From assembly GCA_015068455.1 (NCBI GenBank), contig SVKO01000005.1, forward strand, positions 1-64,000: a DNA stretch of 64,000 bases. The letters run 5' to 3'. Position numbers and translations under genes: made by a program. This DNA is from Oscillospiraceae bacterium (GTDB lineage: Bacteria > Bacillota > Clostridia > Oscillospirales > Oscillospiraceae). Shown piece after piece: positions 27,180-35,100 of this stretch. Within the stretch, counting starts at the first letter, position 1. Every line of letters starts with the position of its first letter. Under the pieces are notes generated by a model, which was not told the origin of the DNA, ran no database searches, and worked only from the letters and a program-made list of their open reading frames with translations.

Positions 27180-28609
27180 GAATTGCAATGATCGCGTCCG
27201 AGGGCGCACCCTTTATCAAAACCGGCGGCCTGGGCGATGTGATGCAGGCGCTTCCCGAAGCCCTTGCAAAGCAGCCCCACAATGAGATCGTCCTGATCCT
27301 GCCCTGCTATAAGCGGATCAAGGAGACTTATATGGACCAGCTGGAGTTCATCACGAATTTCGAAGTCAATCTTGGATGGCGCAGGCAGTATGTGGGCGTT
27401 ATGAAGCTGCGCAGCCGCCGTAAGAAGCTCAGAATTTACTTCATCGATAACGAGTACTATTTTGGCAGAGACGGCGTATACGGCTTTGCAGACGACGGTG
27501 AGCGATTTGCCTTCTTCTGCCGCGGCGCCCTGGCGGCCCTGGCCTATCTGGATTTCCATCCCGAAGTCATTCAGTGCAATGACTGGCAGACCGCGCTGAT
27601 CCCCATTCTGGCCAAGAGTGAATACGGCGATCACTTCGGATACTCCAAAACCGTTTTCACCATCCATAATGTGGAGTACCAGGGCTGGACGGATCGCTGG
27701 TTCTTCTATGACGTGCTGGAACTGCCGGACTGGTGCCTGGAACGGCTTGCGGTGGACGACGCGCTGAACTTTATGAAGGGCGCCATCGAAACGGCCGACT
27801 GCGTCACAACTGTATCTGAGACCTATGCCAAGGAGCTGCTTTATCCCTATTATGCCCACGGGATGGACGAGGTGCTTCGCAACAACCGCGGCAAGCTTCA
27901 CGGCATTGTCAACGGCATCGACACGGATGTTTTCTCGCCCCAGTCCGACCCCGCCCTGTTCTGCAATTACAGCGTTGAGGACTTCAGCGAGGGCAAGGCG
28001 GTCAACAAACAGAAGATCCAGGAGCGCTGTGGGCTGCCGGTTCGTCCGGACGTTCCGATGCTTGCCATGATCACCCGGCTGGTCGGCCATAAGGGAATCG
28101 ATCTGCTGTGCTACATCATGGACAGGCTTATGGGGATGGATGTTCAGCTTGTGGTGATCGGAACCGGCGAAAAGAAATTTGAGCAGGCGCTGCTGGACGC
28201 CCAGGCCAGATATCCCGACAAGCTCAGCGTGAATCTGTGCTTTGATACCGCCTTCGCCAGCCAGCTCTATGCCGGCGCGGACATCTATCTGATGCCCTCG
28301 CGCAGCGAACCCTGCGGCCTCAGCCAGATCATCGCCATGCACTACGGAACGATCCCCGTGGTCAATGAAACCGGCGGCCTGAAGGACACGGTCACCGCGT
28401 ATAATACAGATACCTTCGAGGGACGCGGCTATACATTCCAGAGTTACAACGCCGACGATTTCCTGGCGGCCATCGGCCGCTGCCTGGATCTGTACATCTG
28501 GTCCCAGGATCGCTGGAAGGACCTGATCCGCCGGGATATGGAGCTGGACGTGAGCTGGCGCATCCCCGCCGAACGCTACATGGAACTGTTTCGGAGCTTA
28601 ATGAATTAA
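27176..28609 (+). CDS. glgA: Glycogen synthase (ADP-glucose, GT5)
   Basis: Elongates alpha-1,4-glucan from ADP-glucose. Length 477 aa. The ADP-glucose-binding KTGGLGDV motif is at residues 15-22, and the C-terminal PSRSEPCGLSQ-type motif, with the conserved EPCGL, is near 380. GT-B fold of the GT5 family. It overlaps glgD by 4 bases and is followed after one base by the GH13 gene, so expression is probably coupled. Confidence 0.97.
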   Translation: MRIAMIASEGAPFIKTGGLGDVMQALPEALAKQPHNEIVLILPCYKRIKETYMDQLEFITNFEVNLGWRRQYVGVMKLRSRRKKLRIYFIDNEYYFGRDGVYGFADDGERFAFFCRGALAALAYLDFHPEVIQCNDWQTALIPILAKSEYGDHFGYSKTVFTIHNVEYQGWTDRWFFYDVLELPDWCLERLAVDDALNFMKGAIETADCVTTVSETYAKELLYPYYAHGMDEVLRNNRGKLHGIVNGIDTDVFSPQSDPALFCNYSVEDFSEGKAVNKQKIQERCGLPVRPDVPMLAMITRLVGHKGIDLLCYIMDRLMGMDVQLVVIGTGEKKFEQALLDAQARYPDKLSVNLCFDTAFASQLYAGADIYLMPSRSEPCGLSQIIAMHYGTIPVVNETGGLKDTVTAYNTDTFEGRGYTFQSYNADDFLAAIGRCLDLYIWSQDRWKDLIRRDMELDVSWRIPAERYMELFRSLMN

Positions 28610-28610
28610 T

Positions 28611-30449
28611 ATGCGTATCCTTTTTAACAGCAAACAAACGGACTTCAAGACGCCTTTCGGCGTCTTGAAGCCTGCTCAGACCTGTACGCTGCACCTGCAT
28701 ATCCCCGCGACGGTGCAGACCACATCGGTTTGCATCGTCCTTGTAAACGAGGACGGATCCGAGCTCCGCCGCGAAGCGATGCAGCTTGCGCGTGAGCAGG
28801 GGCCCTATGAGATCTATACCGGCAGCTTTGCCCTTGACGCGTGCGGCCTGTATTTCTATTATTTCTATATTTGCACCAGGACCACGGATTTTCCACTGTA
28901 CAAGCAGGGAGACGACACCAACATGTGCCAGGGTGACCTCTGGCAGGTGAGCTGTATTCCGCCGGACTATCACGTGCCTGACGGCGCCGCCGGCGCCGTG
29001 ATGTATCAGGTCTTTCCTGACCGCTATTATAAAAGCGGCGACTGCGACCTCAGCGGAAAGCTCGGACCCTACTGGGTGCATCAGAACTGGGAGGAATCGC
29101 CGGAATACCGGCCGGACCGCACCGGCGAAATCAAGAACAACGATTTCTTCGGCGGCAATTTGCGGGGCGTTATGGAAAAACTGCCGGAAATACAGAAAAT
29201 GGGTGTGGAATATCTCTATCTCAATCCTATTTTCATGGCCTATTCCAATCACCGGTACGATACCTGCGACTATAAGCGGGTCGATCCCATGCTGGGCACG
29301 GAGGATGATTTCCGCACCCTGTGTGAGCGGGCGCATGCCCTGGGGATGCGGGTCATCCTCGACGGCGTGTTTTCCCACACGGGCAGCGACAGCATCTATT
29401 TTGACGCCCAGCGCCGATTCGGCGGCGGCGCCCTGGAGGGAGAAGGTTCCAGGTATTACGCCTGGTATGATTTCTATCATTTTCCCGATCGGTACAACTG
29501 CTGGTGGGGCATTCATACGCTGCCCTGCGTAAAAAAGCTCGAGCCGTCATATATGGACTATATCATCCGGGATGATGACAGCGTCATTGCGCACTGGCTC
29601 CGGCTCGGCGCCGACGGCTTCCGGCTGGATGTGGTTGACGAGCTGCCCGAACCGTTTCTCAGAGCGCTGCGCAAACGTCTGCGGGAGTTGAATCCCGAAG
29701 CCCTGCTGATCGGCGAGGTCTGGGAGGATGCATCGAACAAGATCGCCTATGACGTTCGCCGCACGTATTTTACCGGCGCGGAGCTTGACAGCGTGATGAA
29801 TTATCCCTGGCGCACGGCGATTCTTCGATACTGCGCAGGTTCGGATGACGGAGGGGCGCTGCGCGGCGTGATCGAGGCGATCGCGGAGAACTACCCGCCG
29901 CAGGTGCTTGCGTGTGTGATGAATTCCCTCAGCACCCACGATACTGCCCGTGCCCTGACCTGGCTGGCTGATCCGTTCCACGGAACGCGGGAAGAGAAGG
30001 CGGCGCGATGGCTTTCTCCGGAGCAGCGGCGCGTGGGCCTGCAGAGACTGCGCATGGCGATGGCGCTGCAATTCGTCCTGCCCGGCATGCCGTGCATCTA
30101 CTATGGCGATGAGGCGGGCATGGAAGGGTACGAGGACCCGTTCAACCGCCGGACATATCCCTGGGGCAGGGAAGATACGGCGCTCAAGGGATTTGTTCAG
30201 CGGCTCGGAACGCTGCGCAGAGACAGCGAAATCCTGCGCCTTGGGTCGGTAAGAGTGACCGGCGCTGGAGAGGGAAGGATCCGGATCGAACGCGAATTCG
30301 GCGGCAAAACCATCGCACTGTTCTGCAACAACGGCCGGAATCTTTTCCGCCTGAGCGTGGGAAAACTGCTGCTGGGCGGACTTCTGGAGAGCGTTCAGGA
30401 GGACAGCGTCCTGATTGCCCCCGGCGGATTTGCAATTTTTGAGCCATAA
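28611..30449 (+). CDS. GH13 alpha-glucan hydrolase, neopullulanase/maltogenic-amylase-like
   Basis: A 612-aa GH13 enzyme without a signal peptide. An N-terminal beta domain (about 1-120, CBM34-like) is followed by the barrel with YQVFPDRYY near residue 137. Catalytic residues are Asp340 in GFRLDVVDE, Glu369 in IGEVWED and Asp444 in LSTHDTAR. Its cytoplasmic location and place at the end of the glg operon suggest trimming or breakdown of glycogen or maltodextrins. A perfect 12-bp inverted repeat lies within codons 11-20. The start directly follows the glgA stop with no clear Shine-Dalgarno of its own, so it may rely on translational coupling. Confidence 0.9.
   Translation: MRILFNSKQTDFKTPFGVLKPAQTCTLHLHIPATVQTTSVCIVLVNEDGSELRREAMQLAREQGPYEIYTGSFALDACGLYFYYFYICTRTTDFPLYKQGDDTNMCQGDLWQVSCIPPDYHVPDGAAGAVMYQVFPDRYYKSGDCDLSGKLGPYWVHQNWEESPEYRPDRTGEIKNNDFFGGNLRGVMEKLPEIQKMGVEYLYLNPIFMAYSNHRYDTCDYKRVDPMLGTEDDFRTLCERAHALGMRVILDGVFSHTGSDSIYFDAQRRFGGGALEGEGSRYYAWYDFYHFPDRYNCWWGIHTLPCVKKLEPSYMDYIIRDDDSVIAHWLRLGADGFRLDVVDELPEPFLRALRKRLRELNPEALLIGEVWEDASNKIAYDVRRTYFTGAELDSVMNYPWRTAILRYCAGSDDGGALRGVIEAIAENYPPQVLACVMNSLSTHDTARALTWLADPFHGTREEKAARWLSPEQRRVGLQRLRMAMALQFVLPGMPCIYYGDEAGMEGYEDPFNRRTYPWGREDTALKGFVQRLGTLRRDSEILRLGSVRVTGAGEGRIRIEREFGGKTIALFCNNGRNLFRLSVGKLLLGGLLESVQEDSVLIAPGGFAIFEP
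28643..28670 (+). promoter_or_regulatory. Perfect 12-bp hairpin in the 5' coding region of the GH13 gene
   Basis: CTTCAAGACGCC (28643-28654), TTTC loop, GGCGTCTTGAAG (28659-28670), 32 bases after the start codon. No T tract follows. It could slow translation, set mRNA stability between glgA and the hydrolase gene, or be a chance result of coding for FKTPFGVLK. Confidence 0.6.
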
Positions 30450-30486
30450 AAAAATGACCCGACGGATGAACCGTCGGGTCGTTTTT
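30448..30486. terminator. Bidirectional terminator ending the glycogen operon
   Basis: The 10-bp stem GACCCGACGG/CCGTCGGGTC (30456-30465 with 30471-30480), loop ATGAA, has an A run before and a GTTTTT run after. It is shared with the convergent DUF1508 gene. Confidence 0.9.
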
Positions 30487-30498
30487 ATGGAATTGGGA

Positions 30499-30867
30499 TC
30501 AAATGCGGACGATGGGGGAGTCGGATGCGTTCCGCTTGACGGAGTCGATGCCGTTGAAGCAGCTGGCCTTTGCCTTATACCCCTCACCGACGGCAATGAT
30601 CTGACCGTTGGTCGCCTTCAGGCGGAAGCGGTATTCGCCGGCTTTGTCCAGATAAACCTCAAATTTCGGATGCTTGCAGACTTCGTAGCCCTCCACGGTC
30701 TGGTCCTCGATCGACGCGATGGGCGCATTGCGCACCACGGAATCGATGCCGTTGCGGCAGGCGGCTTCAGTCGTGTATACTTCGGAGGTCGCGATGACCT
30801 CGCCGTTGCCGGCTTTCAGATCGAACTTGATGCCGGTATTCGTATTCTTAATGATGAACTTGCCCAT
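30499..30867 (-). CDS. DUF1508 (YegP-like) protein with two repeats
   Basis: A 122-aa protein with two YegP/DUF1508 repeats (about residues 1-55 and 66-118), each ending in G-I-D-S-V-(V/K)-R-N-A. Start 30867 (MGKFIIKN) follows AAAGGTGG; the longer frame to 30930 lacks a site. The family is small, widespread and of uncertain function. It is a single gene between two terminator-like regions. Confidence 0.88.
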   Translation of the reverse strand: MGKFIIKNTNTGIKFDLKAGNGEVIATSEVYTTEAACRNGIDSVVRNAPIASIEDQTVEGYEVCKHPKFEVYLDKAGEYRFRLKATNGQIIAVGEGYKAKASCFNGIDSVKRNASDSPIVRI

Positions 30868-30900
30868 AGAGTAACCACCTTTACATTGAATTGGTACTTC

Positions 30901-30930
30901 TATATAACCACATTTTTCGGCATATTGCAA
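30901..30930 (-). promoter_or_regulatory. Possible promoter of the DUF1508 gene
   Basis: On the minus strand TTGCAA (30930-30925), 18 bases, TATATA (30906-30901), 33 bases before the start. Confidence 0.45.
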
Positions 30931-30957
30931 GAGGAAACATCGATTTTTATATTTTTT

Positions 30958-31725
30958 TTATGCACTACGAATGACAATGGAGGTTATTACCGGCTGATTG
31001 GCCTCCAAAATGGAGCCGTTGTCATCCATGGGTATGGCGTCGGCGCAGATTTGGTCCACATATTCCATACCCTCGGTCACGTAACCGAAGCATGCATACA
31101 ATCCGTCGAGTTTCGTGCTGCAATCCTCCTGGCAGATGAAGAACTGGCAGCTGGCGCTGTCGTAGTCTTCCGCGCGGGCCATGGATATGGCGCCGCGGGT
31201 ATGCGACAGCGGATTATCCCAGCCGTTGGCGGAGAATTCGCCTTTGATGTTTGTGCCGCTGTCTCCGCTGCCTGTACCGGTGGGATCGCCGCCCTGCATC
31301 ATAAATCCGTTGATGATACGGTGGAAGGTGAGTCCGTCGTAGAAACCGCTCTGCGCCAGATCGACAAAGTTTGCAACGGTCAGCGGCGCGGCGTCGGAAT
31401 TCAGCTGAACGGTGATGGTGCCGTAATCCTTCACGTTGATATCTGCATACAGAAGCGATTCGCTGCTCTGCTGGTCTTCCGATTCAAATGCCTCGAACGC
31501 TTCGGCGTCGGCGGGCATTGTTTCCGTTTCGGTCTGCTCGGCGGAAGCTTTGTTTTTTGCGTTGGATGCGCCGACGGTAAGGACAAGCGTCAGGACGATC
31601 AGCGAGGTGAGCATGATCAGCACAAAAACCCAGCCGATGGCGCTGTCAGAGGAGAGCTGTTCTTTTTCCGCAGCGGCTTTTTTGTCGACGTGCCTGATAT
31701 TCTTCTTTTTCTTCTTAGTAGCCAT
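30958..31725 (-). CDS. Membrane-anchored cyclophilin-type peptidyl-prolyl isomerase
   Basis: 255 aa. A lysine-rich N-terminus and one membrane helix (about 30-52) anchor an extracellular cyclophilin domain (about 92-250) with the signatures TVANFVDLA, FHRIINGFMMQGGD and the GAISMAR strand. There is no lipobox. It probably catalyses proline isomerisation of exported proteins. It lies 63 bases after rubrerythrin on the same strand with a stem-loop between, so it may be a less-expressed last gene of the redox operon or separate. Confidence 0.92.
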   Translation of the reverse strand: MATKKKKKNIRHVDKKAAAEKEQLSSDSAIGWVFVLIMLTSLIVLTLVLTVGASNAKNKASAEQTETETMPADAEAFEAFESEDQQSSESLLYADINVKDYGTITVQLNSDAAPLTVANFVDLAQSGFYDGLTFHRIINGFMMQGGDPTGTGSGDSGTNIKGEFSANGWDNPLSHTRGAISMARAEDYDSASCQFFICQEDCSTKLDGLYACFGYVTEGMEYVDQICADAIPMDDNGSILEANQPVITSIVIRSA

Positions 31726-31759
31726 TTTTCTTCCTTCTTATGTAACGATGTCTAAGGTA

Positions 31760-31781
31760 CGGCTCCGCCGGAGCGGAGCCG
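31760..31781 (-). repeat. Intercistronic GC-rich stem-loop without T tract
   Basis: The 8-bp stem CGGCTCCG/CGGAGCCG (31760-31767 with 31774-31781) lies between rubrerythrin and the cyclophilin gene. No T run follows on the minus strand (TACCTTAG), so it looks like a processing or stability element or a weak terminator. Confidence 0.6.
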
Positions 31782-31788
31782 CACAGGA

Positions 31789-32328
31789 TCAATAGTTTTC
31801 CGCGTGGACTTCAAAATAACTCTGCGGATGATCGCAGGTGGGGCAGACCTCCGGCGCTTTGGTACCGACGACGATGTGCCCGCAGTTGCCGCACTCCCAG
31901 ATCTTGACCTCGCTCTTCTCAAAGACCTTTGCCGTCTCGACATTGCGCAGCAGGGCGCGGTAGCGCTCCTCATGGTGCTTTTCGATGGCGGCCACCAGGC
32001 GGAATTTTTCGGCCAGCTCGGTAAAGCCCTCGGCCTCGGCGTCCCTGGCGAAGCCCTCGTACATGTCGGTCCACTCATAGTTTTCGCCGTTGGCGGCGGC
32101 GAGAAGGTTTTCAGCGGTGGAGCCGATCCCATCAAGCTCCTTGGCCCAAAGTTTGGCATGCTCTTTTTCATTGTCAGCCGTCTTCAGGAACAGGTTGCTG
32201 ATCTGCACAAAGCCCTCTTTTTTTGCCTTGGATGCAAAGAAGGTATAGTTGTTTCTGGCGACGGATTCGCCGGCAAGGGCCGCGCGAAGATTTTGCTCTG
32301 TTTTCGTTCCTGCGTACTTGTTGCTCAT
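31789..32328 (-). CDS. rbr: Rubrerythrin
   Basis: Diiron peroxidase that reduces H2O2 in anaerobes. The N-terminal ferritin-like four-helix bundle has the ligand pattern [17 protein letters not shown] and EKHHEERY. The C-terminal rubredoxin domain has WECGNCG and VCPTCDHP. Start 32328 is preferred to the ATG at 32334, because GGAGG at 32336-32340 is correctly spaced only for the former; this gives 179 aa. It follows trxA by 18 bases. Confidence 0.96.
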   Translation of the reverse strand: MSNKYAGTKTEQNLRAALAGESVARNNYTFFASKAKKEGFVQISNLFLKTADNEKEHAKLWAKELDGIGSTAENLLAAANGENYEWTDMYEGFARDAEAEGFTELAEKFRLVAAIEKHHEERYRALLRNVETAKVFEKSEVKIWECGNCGHIVVGTKAPEVCPTCDHPQSYFEVHAENY

Positions 32329-32346
32329 GATCATTCCTCCTGAAAG

Positions 32347-32661
32347 TTATAGTGCAAGCAAATCGATGATCTGCTGTTTTCCCTGCAGTCCGATGGACTG
32401 TCCGGCAATTGTTCCGTTTTTGAAGACCAGCAGCGTGGGGATGCTGGCGATGCCGAACCGGGCGGCCAGTGCCGGCTCCTCATCGATGTTGACTTTTCCG
32501 ACGCGGATGCTTCCCTCCAGTTCCTCGGCAACCTCGGCAACGATGGGCCCGAGCGCGCGGCAGGGCGGGCACCAGGTGGCCCAGAAATCAAGCAGAACGG
32601 GCAGGGGGGACTGAAGAACCTCAGCTTCAAAGTTTTGCGCGGTGATCGTTAATTCTGCCAT
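32347..32661 (-). CDS. trxA: Thioredoxin
   Basis: 104-aa thioredoxin with the active site WCPPC (Cys31, Cys34; the common form is WCGPC) and the cis-proline in SIPT near residue 75. It is a cytoplasmic dithiol donor. It lies between the FTR-like gene (12 bases upstream) and rubrerythrin, so its reductant may be the FTR-like protein rather than an NADPH thioredoxin reductase, which is not in the window. Confidence 0.95.
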   Translation of the reverse strand: MAELTITAQNFEAEVLQSPLPVLLDFWATWCPPCRALGPIVAEVAEELEGSIRVGKVNIDEEPALAARFGIASIPTLLVFKNGTIAGQSIGLQGKQQIIDLLAL

Positions 32662-32673
32662 ATCGGATCCTCC

Positions 32674-32871
32674 TTATTTTTCTTTGTAGTAAAGCAGGCA
32701 GTGGCAAAAGCCTTCGAATTCGGGATCGTCGATCTGATCGCGGAACTCCTTGCACATGCAGCGGGTGTCCTCTGTGCGCTGCGCACGGCAGGGACAGTAA
32801 CCGCCGGTCCGTTTCAGTCCTTCACGGATCATCTGGACGACCTCCTGATCGGGATTGAGTGTGATTTTCAT
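32674..32871 (-). CDS. Small ferredoxin-thioredoxin reductase catalytic-domain-like protein
   Basis: 65 aa. Start 32871 (MKITLNPDQE) follows AGAGGT; the longer frame to 33063 runs through the promoter. Three C-x-C pairs are visible: CPC at 26-28, CMC at 38-40 and CHC at 56-58. Ferredoxin-thioredoxin reductase beta subunits carry CPC-x16-CPC-x8-CHC around a 4Fe-4S cluster and a redox disulfide; here the outer pairs are the same 30 residues apart but the middle pair is shifted toward the N-terminus (x9 and x15). GYCPCR and GFCHCLLY fit the family well. Its place directly before trxA supports a role in reducing thioredoxin from ferredoxin. The cluster ligation is inferred. Confidence 0.8.
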   Translation of the reverse strand: MKITLNPDQEVVQMIREGLKRTGGYCPCRAQRTEDTRCMCKEFRDQIDDPEFEGFCHCLLYYKEK

Positions 32872-32925
32872 AATCTTACCTCTTTGAATGGGGGTTGTTG
32901 TTTCTTCCTGCGGTTTTCCTCCTTT

Positions 32926-32934
32926 ATTATAACA
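32926..32934 (-). promoter_or_regulatory. Extended -10 promoter of the redox operon
   Basis: On the minus strand TGTTATAAT (32934-32926) is a perfect extended -10 about 55 bases before the FTR-like start. A recognisable -35 is lacking at 17 bases (TTCCTA), as expected for extended -10 promoters. Confidence 0.65.
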
Positions 32935-32982
32935 CATATCGAGCCGTTTAGGAATCAAATTCGAAAAAATCCATGTAAAAAA

Positions 32983-33007
32983 AGCGGACTGAAGTCCGCT
33001 TTTTTTG
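32983..33007. terminator. Bidirectional terminator downstream of the frameshifted gene
   Basis: The 7-bp stem AGCGGAC/GTCCGCT (32983-32989 with 32994-33000) has seven A before and seven T after. It probably ends the minus-strand MATE transcript. Confidence 0.85.
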
Positions 33008-33059
33008 ATGCGATGGTCAGAATGCTTCCGGTTTGCCGTCTGAAGCGGCGTAGGCCGGT

Positions 33060-33606
33060 TCATCCGTTTTCAAGCATGGTTTTTTCGATACCTGTGATAT
33101 TATTATTGCTGTCGTATGATACCTCGATACAGTATCCGTCCTGCGTGAAATGATACGAAAGCCTCGGGGTATCATTTCTGCCCGTATAGAGGAAGCCATA
33201 ATCGCCCGTGGGATCGATCGCCATGACGCTGTTGATCGATTCATTTTCCGACAGCCCGTCAAAATCTTTACTGGAGGGGATGAGAGAATACGTTTTCTGG
33301 AATTGCAGTTTGCCGTCCTCGTCATAATGGATGACCAGCGCCTGGGTCTCTCCGGTCACAACAGCGGTTTTTTCGGGAGAATCCCCGTCCAGGAACTGAA
33401 CGTCACATTTTTTTTTCCAGATCGGAAAGACTGGCGTCGTTCAGGATGTTGTTCTGATTGATTTGCTGCAGCTGCTCGTCGGAATAGGGGCCGGGCGTGT
33501 AGACCCATTCCTTTTTCGTATTTCTGCCGGACATTGCAAAGTAAACGAAGCCGACGACGAGCACGGCGGCCAGGATCAGCAATCCGATCCGTATTTTCTT
33601 TTTCAT
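33060..33606 (-). pseudogene. Small single-TM protein split by a frameshift in an A9 run
   Basis: The first part starts at 33606 after AAGGAGG (MKKKIRIGLL, hydrophobic helix at about 7-27, then SGRNTKKEW) and stops at 33403 after ...SDLEKKM. The second part reads without stop from the same A9 tract (33408-33416) to 33060: KCDVQFLDGDSPEKTAVV...TMLENG. Removing one A joins both into a single 181-aa frame. The tail has no further stops, so the break is recent, a sequencing error, or bypassed by slippage on the homopolymer. Function unknown: a membrane-anchored extracellular domain. It follows the MATE gene by 16 bases. Confidence 0.75.
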
Positions 33607-33622
33607 TTGGTTTTCCTCCTTG

Positions 33623-35035
33623 TCAGGGCATTTCCATGGGATTCATGGTCTTCGTTCTGCTTCGGTACAATTGAATGGCCAGAATGACTGAGGCGATCAA
33701 AGCGACGAATTCGGAGATGGGGAACGCAAGCCAGACCAGCCGCTCCGCGTTGGCCAGCCGGGACAGGAGCCAGGCGACGGGCAGGACGACGATGATCATG
33801 CGCAGAATAGAGATCAGCAGAGAGTAGACGCCGTTGCCCAGGGCCTGGCAGGCGCCGGAGAGGATGATGTTGGCGCCGGCGAACAGGAACCCGCAGGTGA
33901 TGAGCCGCAGGGCTGTCACGCTGAGACGGGCCACCTCGTCGGATACGGCGAACCATCCCACCACATTCCTGCAGAACAGCTGCAGGATCAGAATGCCCAC
34001 GGCCATGATGGAGCAGCAGATCCAGATGCCGTTGAAGACGGCTTCACGGATGCGCTTCTTGCGCTGCGCGCCGTAATTGTAGGCAATGATGGGCACGGAG
34101 GCGTTGTTCAGACCGAAAGCGGGCATAAAGATGAAGCTTTGAAGCTTGAAGAAAATGCCGTAGGCTGTGATGGCAGCCTCGGAAATGGAGCCCAGGATCA
34201 GATTCATCCCGTAGGACATGGCGGAGCCCAGCGCCTGCATGGCGATTGCAGGTGCGCCGACGGCATAAATCCGGCCGATGATCCTGGCGTCAGGCCGCAG
34301 CATTGACACGCGCTTGTCCAGCTCCTTGTTTTTCCTGAGATGCAGGATGATGGTGGCGATGCAGGAGACAAACTGCCCGGCCACCGTTGCAATTGCTGCG
34401 CCTGCCACGCCCATGGCGGGCAGACCCATCCAGCCGAAAATCAGGATCGGATCCAGGATGATATTTGTGATCGAGCCCACCAGCTGACCGATCATGGCGC
34501 TCGTGGTCTGGCCCGTGGCCTGCAGCAGCTTTTCAAAGCAGAGATACAGTGTCATGCCCAGGGAGAAAATCGTGACGATGCGCAGGTACGAGCAGCCGAA
34601 GGCAAAGGTAATGGGATTGTCGGTCTGTGTGCGGATGTAGGCGCCTGTGGCATAGAGGCCGAAGGCGGCAATGATCAGATAGTAAAGCACGCTCAGCACC
34701 ACGGCGTTGCCGGCGATCCGGCTGGCCCGTTCCCGGTTGCCCTGACCGAGGGAGCGGGAAAGCGCCGCATTGACGCCTACGCCGGTGCCCACGCACAGAG
34801 AGGTGATCAGCATTTGGATCGGAAAGGCCAGGGTCAGCGCGGCCACTGCCTTGTCGCCTGCATTGACGATGCCCGCGGTATCCGGGATATGGGAAACATA
34901 AAGCGAGTCTACGATGTTGTAGAGCGCCTGTACGAACATGGACAGCATCATCGGCGCGCCCATGGAAATCATCAGTTTTGGGATGGGTACGGTGCCCATC
35001 CGGTTTTCTTCGTGCTGGGGTTTGGAACGGGTCAT
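33623..35035 (-). CDS. MATE-family multidrug/cation exporter
   Basis: 470-aa membrane protein with about twelve helices in two related halves (each with MGAPMM or similar at its start and R-x3-G-N-R-E-R-A-S-R/ QLVGSITN motifs). MATE proteins export organic cations or drugs with Na+ or H+. Start 35035 follows AGGAGG. It leads directly into the small frameshifted membrane-protein gene, so the two are probably co-transcribed. Confidence 0.93.
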   Translation of the reverse strand: MTRSKPQHEENRMGTVPIPKLMISMGAPMMLSMFVQALYNIVDSLYVSHIPDTAGIVNAGDKAVAALTLAFPIQMLITSLCVGTGVGVNAALSRSLGQGNRERASRIAGNAVVLSVLYYLIIAAFGLYATGAYIRTQTDNPITFAFGCSYLRIVTIFSLGMTLYLCFEKLLQATGQTTSAMIGQLVGSITNIILDPILIFGWMGLPAMGVAGAAIATVAGQFVSCIATIILHLRKNKELDKRVSMLRPDARIIGRIYAVGAPAIAMQALGSAMSYGMNLILGSISEAAITAYGIFFKLQSFIFMPAFGLNNASVPIIAYNYGAQRKKRIREAVFNGIWICCSIMAVGILILQLFCRNVVGWFAVSDEVARLSVTALRLITCGFLFAGANIILSGACQALGNGVYSLLISILRMIIVVLPVAWLLSRLANAERLVWLAFPISEFVALIASVILAIQLYRSRTKTMNPMEMP

Positions 35036-35054
35036 GGATCCTCCTGACGGGAAA

Positions 35055-35081
35055 TCAGGGATCTGACAAGCAGATCCCTGA
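35055..35081 (-). terminator. Stem-loop after the YARHG-domain gene
   Basis: The 11-bp perfect stem TCAGGGATCTG/CAGATCCCTGA with a 5-base loop lies between the YARHG gene stop and the MATE start on the same strand. Only TTT follows in the direction of transcription, so it may be a weak terminator or processing site. Confidence 0.55.
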
Positions 35082-35100
35082 CGTGTATTTTTAGCGGGGA

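Noticed and set aside
32872-33063. Longer N-terminus of the FTR-like protein to 33063
   Set aside because: The added region contains the extended -10 promoter and lies close to a terminator; the start at 32871 has a ribosome site.
33017-33325. Open frame on the minus strand inside the frameshifted gene
   Set aside because: It is Arg/Ser-rich and out of frame with the clean continuation from the A9 tract; the frame 33060-33416 gives the more normal protein.
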